From Thermoprotei archaeon (GTDB lineage: Archaea; Thermoproteota; Thermoprotei; Thermofilales; B20-G17): a DNA stretch of 8,551 nt. This document shows, in pieces, positions 5,719 to 8,551 of the stretch. Positions within the stretch are counted from its first letter, which is position 1, and the number at the start of each line of letters is the position of its first letter. A program made the position numbers and the translations under genes. The stretch spans positions 1 to 8,551 of the forward strand of contig QMRW01000052.1 in NCBI GenBank assembly GCA_003650785.1, read 5' to 3'. Below the pieces are notes generated by a model. It was not told the origin of the DNA and did not search any database. It saw nothing but the letters and a program-made list of their open reading frames with translations.

Positions 5719-7082
5719 CTCATCTTTAAAGGTTCTATAATTTCCTTAGGAGCATTTTCAAAGTTCTCCAGGTACCTCCTGAGTACTTTAGGTATCAGAA
5801 TTGTACCATCTTCTTGCTGAAAATTCTCGAGGATAGCTGTTATAGCTCTAGACGTCGCGATAGCAGTAGAGTTTAATGTATGAACATAACCTTTACTTGG
5901 ATAACCTATCTTCTCTGAATACCTTATATTCAGTCTATATGACTGATAATCTGTACAGTTACTACATGAGACTACTTCCCTGAACCTACCTTGGCCTGGC
6001 ATCCAAGTCTCTAAGTCGTACTTTCTGGCTGGAACAGCACCTAGATCTCCAGTACAAACGTCTACTACTCTAAAGGGTAAGTCGAGTGCTCTCCAAATTT
6101 CTATGGCATTCTGTAATAGCTCTTCATGTAGTCTCCATGAATCCTCGGGTAGTGAGAATATGAATTGCTCTACTTTATTAAACTGATGTACTCTAAATAT
6201 ACCCTTTGTATCCTTACCATGTGCACCTGCTTCTTTTCTAAAGCAGGGACTTACTCCCACCAATTTTATAGGTAGATCTCCCTCCTCCAATACTTCATTC
6301 ATAAATAGAGCTGCCATAGGATGTTCGGAAGTAGCTATTAGGAGTAGATCCTCCCCTGCTACTTCGTAGATGGAGTCTCTGAAATCTTCTAGGCTTACAA
6401 CACCTTCATATGCTTTCCTTCTCATCATAAATGGAGGTTCTACTAGTGTGTATCCTTTCTTAGTTAGAAAGTCTATAGCATATAGTGTAAGTGCTATATC
6501 GAGCCACACTAAGTCTTCAAATAGGTAGTAGAATCTTGAGCCCGAGACTTTAGCAGCTCTCTCTGTATCTATATGTTTAAGGAGGTAGCCTAATTCGTAG
6601 TGGCTTTTAGGTCTCCACTCTAGTATCTCGTAATCAACATCAAATCCGGCTATCTGTTCTAGAAAACTATCTAGATGTCCCCTCCATACTCTAGGCTTAC
6701 CATATACTGCTATTGGCATATTATCTTCCTCATCTTCACCCACAGGTGTAGAGGGATGTACTATATTCGGAATGCTCAATAGTATTTTGTTCCTTTCTCT
6801 TTCGTAGAACTCAACCTCTTTTTCCAGCGATCTTATCGTCCTAGTGAGTTCTCTTGCCTGGTTTATCAATTTCCTCCTTTGGGAGCTGTCCATTGTCTTT
6901 GCAATCTCTCTAGTAATAATATTCCTCTGATGTCTGAGGGTCTCTAATTCTTTAAGTTTTTGTCTCCATAATCTATCGTATTCCAGTGCTTTATCTACTA
7001 TAGATGGGTCTAGACCTCTCTTAATCTGAGACTTTTTGATTACTTCGGGATTGTTTCGTAGATAGTAGAGTATTGACCAGAT
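5706..7082 (-). CDS. serS: Seryl-tRNA synthetase, class II, with apparent AUC start codon
   Basis: SerRS charges tRNA-Ser with serine in the cytoplasm. Reading from 7082 the protein has 458 residues, essentially the length of Sulfolobus SerRS. The N-terminal coiled-coil arm spans about 1-115, beginning WSILYYLRNNPEV and including LKELETLRHQRN. The class II core has motif 1 near 210-222 (GYTLVEPPFMM), the serine-binding TSEHP at 251-255, motif 2 FRKEAGAHG at 281-289 with Arg282, GIFRVHQFNKVEQ at 294-306, and motif 3 with HTLNSTAIATSRAI at 401-414 and Arg412. It is the ordinary SerRS, not the rare methanogen type. The first ATG (6893, residue 64) would remove half the tRNA-binding arm. Between the upstream stop and that ATG there is no ATG, GTG or TTG in frame. 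ATC at 7082-7080 gives the family N-terminus and has a Shine-Dalgarno sequence and TATA box correctly spaced. A sequencing error (ATG to ATC) is the main alternative. Confidence 0.92.
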   Translation of the reverse strand: MWSILYYLRNNPEVIKKSQIKRGLDPSIVDKALEYDRLWRQKLKELETLRHQRNIITREIAKTMDSSQRRKLINQARELTRTIRSLEKEVEFYERERNKILLSIPNIVHPSTPVGEDEEDNMPIAVYGKPRVWRGHLDSFLEQIAGFDVDYEILEWRPKSHYELGYLLKHIDTERAAKVSGSRFYYLFEDLVWLDIALTLYAIDFLTKKGYTLVEPPFMMRRKAYEGVVSLEDFRDSIYEVAGEDLLLIATSEHPMAALFMNEVLEEGDLPIKLVGVSPCFRKEAGAHGKDTKGIFRVHQFNKVEQFIFSLPEDSWRLHEELLQNAIEIWRALDLPFRVVDVCTGDLGAVPARKYDLETWMPGQGRFREVVSCSNCTDYQSYRLNIRYSEKIGYPSKGYVHTLNSTAIATSRAITAILENFQQEDGTILIPKVLRRYLENFENAPKEIIEPLKMRWLR

Positions 7083-7083
7083 A

Positions 7084-7094
7084 GAGCACCACCT
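7084..7094 (-). promoter_or_regulatory. Ribosome binding site supporting the AUC start of seryl-tRNA synthetase
   Basis: Minus-strand AGGTGGTGCTC contains GGTGGTGCTC, which matches 8 of 10 positions of GGAGGTGATC, the complement of the archaeal 16S rRNA 3' end. The part aligned with GGAGG ends 6 nt before the ATC at 7082. No other start in this frame is served by it. Confidence 0.6.
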
Positions 7095-7116
7095 TAAGAT
7101 GTTTACGAAATACTAG

Positions 7117-7126
7117 GATTTAAAAT
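7117..7126 (-). promoter_or_regulatory. TATA box of the seryl-tRNA synthetase operon
   Basis: Minus-strand GATTTTAAAT is centred about 40 bp upstream of the ATC start at 7082. Initiation near 7096 would produce a leader of about 14 nt that just includes the Shine-Dalgarno sequence. The element lies in the 49-bp gap after the glutaredoxin-like gene, so the synthetase and EndA-like genes probably have their own promoter. Confidence 0.5.
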
Positions 7127-7131
7127 CTATG

Positions 7132-7362
7132 CTATTCTATATTGAACATTTTCTTTATTGATCTAACTCCTAGAACTACTATATTGCTAGAGACTAGTAT
7201 GGGAATTTTAGATGCCATACCCGCATCTTTCCACATGAATTCTCTAACCCCATTATCCTCTATATCTACTACTCTGATATCTCGACATAAGCTCTTTAAC
7301 ATAGTGGCAAGTTCCTCACACTTAGGATCTCCTTTCTTAATGTAAAGAGTGTATTTGAACAT
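7132..7362 (-). CDS. Glutaredoxin/thioredoxin-fold small protein lacking the first active-site cysteine
   Basis: The 76 residues follow the glutaredoxin pattern: beta strand YTLYIKKG (4-11), active-site turn DPKC (12-15), helix EELATMLKSL, strand IRVVDIED (29-36), then SKIPILV (52-58) with the cis-proline, and IVVLGVRS (61-68). In redox-active members the turn is C-x-x-C. Here the first, nucleophilic position is Asp12 and only Cys15 remains; the other cysteine, Cys26, is in the helix. It is therefore unlikely to work as a standard dithiol oxidoreductase and may be a binding or scaffold protein. A GAGG Shine-Dalgarno sequence lies 4 nt before the ATG. The gene is upstream of seryl-tRNA synthetase on the same strand (49 bp apart) and divergent from the P-loop gene. 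The fold assignment is moderate and the function unknown. Confidence 0.7.
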   Translation of the reverse strand: MFKYTLYIKKGDPKCEELATMLKSLCRDIRVVDIEDNGVREFMWKDAGMASKIPILVSSNIVVLGVRSIKKMFNIE

Positions 7363-7390
7363 TGATCCTCAGGTAAACTTATCAGGTAGG

Positions 7391-7400
7391 CATATATACG
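7391..7400 (-). promoter_or_regulatory. TATA box of the glutaredoxin-like gene
   Basis: Minus-strand CGTATATATG is centred about 33 bp upstream of the ATG at 7362, predicting a leader of about 8 nt. The core TATATA is symmetric, but on the plus strand the next start codon (7472) is too far for a short-leader transcript. Confidence 0.5.
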
Positions 7401-7442
7401 GCTATCCTAGACATATCCGAAAGTGTTTTAGGATAATACTTC

Positions 7443-7450
7443 ACTATATT
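7443..7450 (+). promoter_or_regulatory. Possible TATA box of the P-loop/deoxyribosyltransferase-like gene
   Basis: ACTATATT is centred about 25 bp upstream of the ATG at 7472, the distance expected for a leaderless transcript. A GATGA at 7461-7465 is the only, weak, ribosome-binding candidate. Confidence 0.35.
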
Positions 7451-7471
7451 CTTAGTATGAGATGAATAGCT

Positions 7472-8536
7472 ATGAAGGTATTCTGTACGGGAATAAGTGG
7501 AAGTGGAAGAATCGACTACTTAAAGGAGGTCTTAGACCTAGCTCTAAGAAGAGGAAAGAAAGTAAACATTATAAATGTAGGAGATATGATGTTCGACACT
7601 GCTAAAGAGTTAGGTAGAGTAGTAAGAGAGGATAAAATATTAGATCTCTCTCCCTCTACGCTTGAATGGCTTAGAGCTGTAGTCTTTGAAAAAATACTTA
7701 AGTTAGTCGAGAGGGAAGAACATAAGGATCACCTAATAAGTAGTCACACGACTTTTAGGTGGAAGAGGTACCTTGTCCCAGCATTTGACTTCTTCTACCT
7801 TAACCAGTTATCTCCAGACATTTATGTAACAATAATAGATGGAGTATCTCAGATAAAGGTACGACTAGAACAGCATCCTCAGTGGGCTGGAAAATTATCA
7901 ATCCGTGAGATACTAATATGGCAGGATGAAGAGGTATTTGTAACAAAGATGTTAGCCGATTATCAGAGACGACCATACTTTATAGTAGCCAGAGCAGAAC
8001 CTGCGGAACTACTTTACAAAATCATGTACACTAATGTGAAGAGAGCTTATCTAAGCTTCCCTATAACTCATGTGAGAGGAGAGGAGGGCTACATAGAGGA
8101 AGTCAAAAAATTTAGAGATGAACTTAGAAAATTCCTTATAGTTTTCGATCCCATGGCTATAAACGATATGGATCTACTACAGATGGCTGAAATAGCGAAG
8201 AATGAGGGAAGGGATTATGTAAAAGTGCACCATGAGGATGTAGTAATGGAGATTTCAATTACTGAGATCTTAGAGGCAGCAGAGGAAATTAAGTTCCATA
8301 CCGTTAAGAGAGATTATATGCTCATAGATCAGAGCGATATAATTGTAGTATACTATCCTATAGCGGCAATGTCTCCTGGAGTACTCTCAGAAATGATATA
8401 TGCACATACTAACAACAAACACGTATATGTAGTATTCGAAGAGACAAGTGGACTCAGTCCTTTCTTTGAGTACTACGCAACGAAGGTATTCAATAACCCA
8501 GATGATCTCTTCAGTGAGCTCTCAGGGAAAAAGTAA
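7472..8536 (+). CDS. Two-domain protein: adenylate-kinase-like P-loop NTPase fused to a nucleoside deoxyribosyltransferase-like domain
   Basis: The N-terminal domain (about 1-185) looks like an adenylate-kinase-type P-loop protein: strand MKVFCTG, a P-loop GISGSGRI at 7-14, then VGDMMF (37-41 region), and LISSHTTFRW (88-97), where kinases of this group carry a D-x-H motif. The P-loop lysine and the following Ser/Thr are replaced by Arg13 and Ile14, so ATP hydrolysis or phosphoryl transfer is uncertain. The C-terminal domain (about 188-348) begins VKRAYLSFPIT and includes LIDQSDIIVVYY (284-295) and SPGVLSEMIYAH (301-312). This resembles nucleoside 2-deoxyribosyltransferases, where an aspartate pair and a glutamate (here perhaps Asp286, Asp289, Glu307) act on nucleosides. 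I recall similar archaeal proteins annotated only as AAA or ATP-binding, without a known reaction. A role in nucleotide handling is inference. The gene is complete; only 15 bases follow it. Confidence 0.72.
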   Translation: MKVFCTGISGSGRIDYLKEVLDLALRRGKKVNIINVGDMMFDTAKELGRVVREDKILDLSPSTLEWLRAVVFEKILKLVEREEHKDHLISSHTTFRWKRYLVPAFDFFYLNQLSPDIYVTIIDGVSQIKVRLEQHPQWAGKLSIREILIWQDEEVFVTKMLADYQRRPYFIVARAEPAELLYKIMYTNVKRAYLSFPITHVRGEEGYIEEVKKFRDELRKFLIVFDPMAINDMDLLQMAEIAKNEGRDYVKVHHEDVVMEISITEILEAAEEIKFHTVKRDYMLIDQSDIIVVYYPIAAMSPGVLSEMIYAHTNNKHVYVVFEETSGLSPFFEYYATKVFNNPDDLFSELSGKK

Positions 8537-8551
8537 AAAAGACCAAGTACA

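Noticed and set aside
7142..7345. Plus-strand 67-residue open frame over the glutaredoxin-like gene
   Set aside because: It is the antisense shadow of the minus-strand gene, which has a better promoter, a ribosome binding site and a recognisable fold.

Overview
The window looks like chromosomal core-genome DNA from a thermophilic archaeon, probably a crenarchaeote (Thermoproteota). The evidence is an archaeal ABCE1 (Rli1), a bifunctional fructose-1,6-bisphosphate aldolase/phosphatase, a TFB-like transcription factor, a non-catalytic EndA-type tRNA-splicing endonuclease subunit (the crenarchaeal heteromeric arrangement), AT-rich DNA with heavy AGA/AGG/ATA/CTA codon use, and TATA-box promoters with very short leaders. 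No insertion sequence, CRISPR array, integrase or phage gene is visible.

Layout. (1) 1-673, minus: the first 224 residues of a MacB/LolD-type ABC ATPase that runs off the left edge. It is divergent from (2) ABCE1 at 831-2636, plus. (3) FBP aldolase/phosphatase at 2706-3806, plus, overlaps tail to tail by 8 bp with (4) a short, divergent TFB-like gene at 3799-4599, minus. A 122-bp divergent promoter region containing a striking G-rich tract separates that gene from (5) a 90-residue winged-helix protein at 4722-4994, plus. (6) A 181-bp gap, 4995-5175, contains inverted repeats but no gene I can defend. (7) A minus-strand operon follows: seryl-tRNA synthetase (5706-7082) overlapping a structural EndA-like subunit (5176-5718). 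(8) A 76-residue glutaredoxin-like protein that has lost its first active-site cysteine lies at 7132-7362, minus. (9) Divergent from it is a 354-residue protein (7472-8536, plus) joining an adenylate-kinase-like P-loop domain to a domain resembling nucleoside 2-deoxyribosyltransferases.

Most of the genes serve gene expression (ribosome recycling, tRNA charging and splicing, transcription initiation) or central carbon metabolism (gluconeogenesis). The most noteworthy point is the seryl-tRNA synthetase: its complete N-terminal tRNA-binding arm is encoded in frame upstream of the first ATG, with no ATG, GTG or TTG available. An AUC codon sits exactly where the start should be, behind a good Shine-Dalgarno sequence. 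The P-loop/deoxyribosyltransferase-like fusion with a lysine-less P-loop is the best candidate here for an uncharacterised activity.
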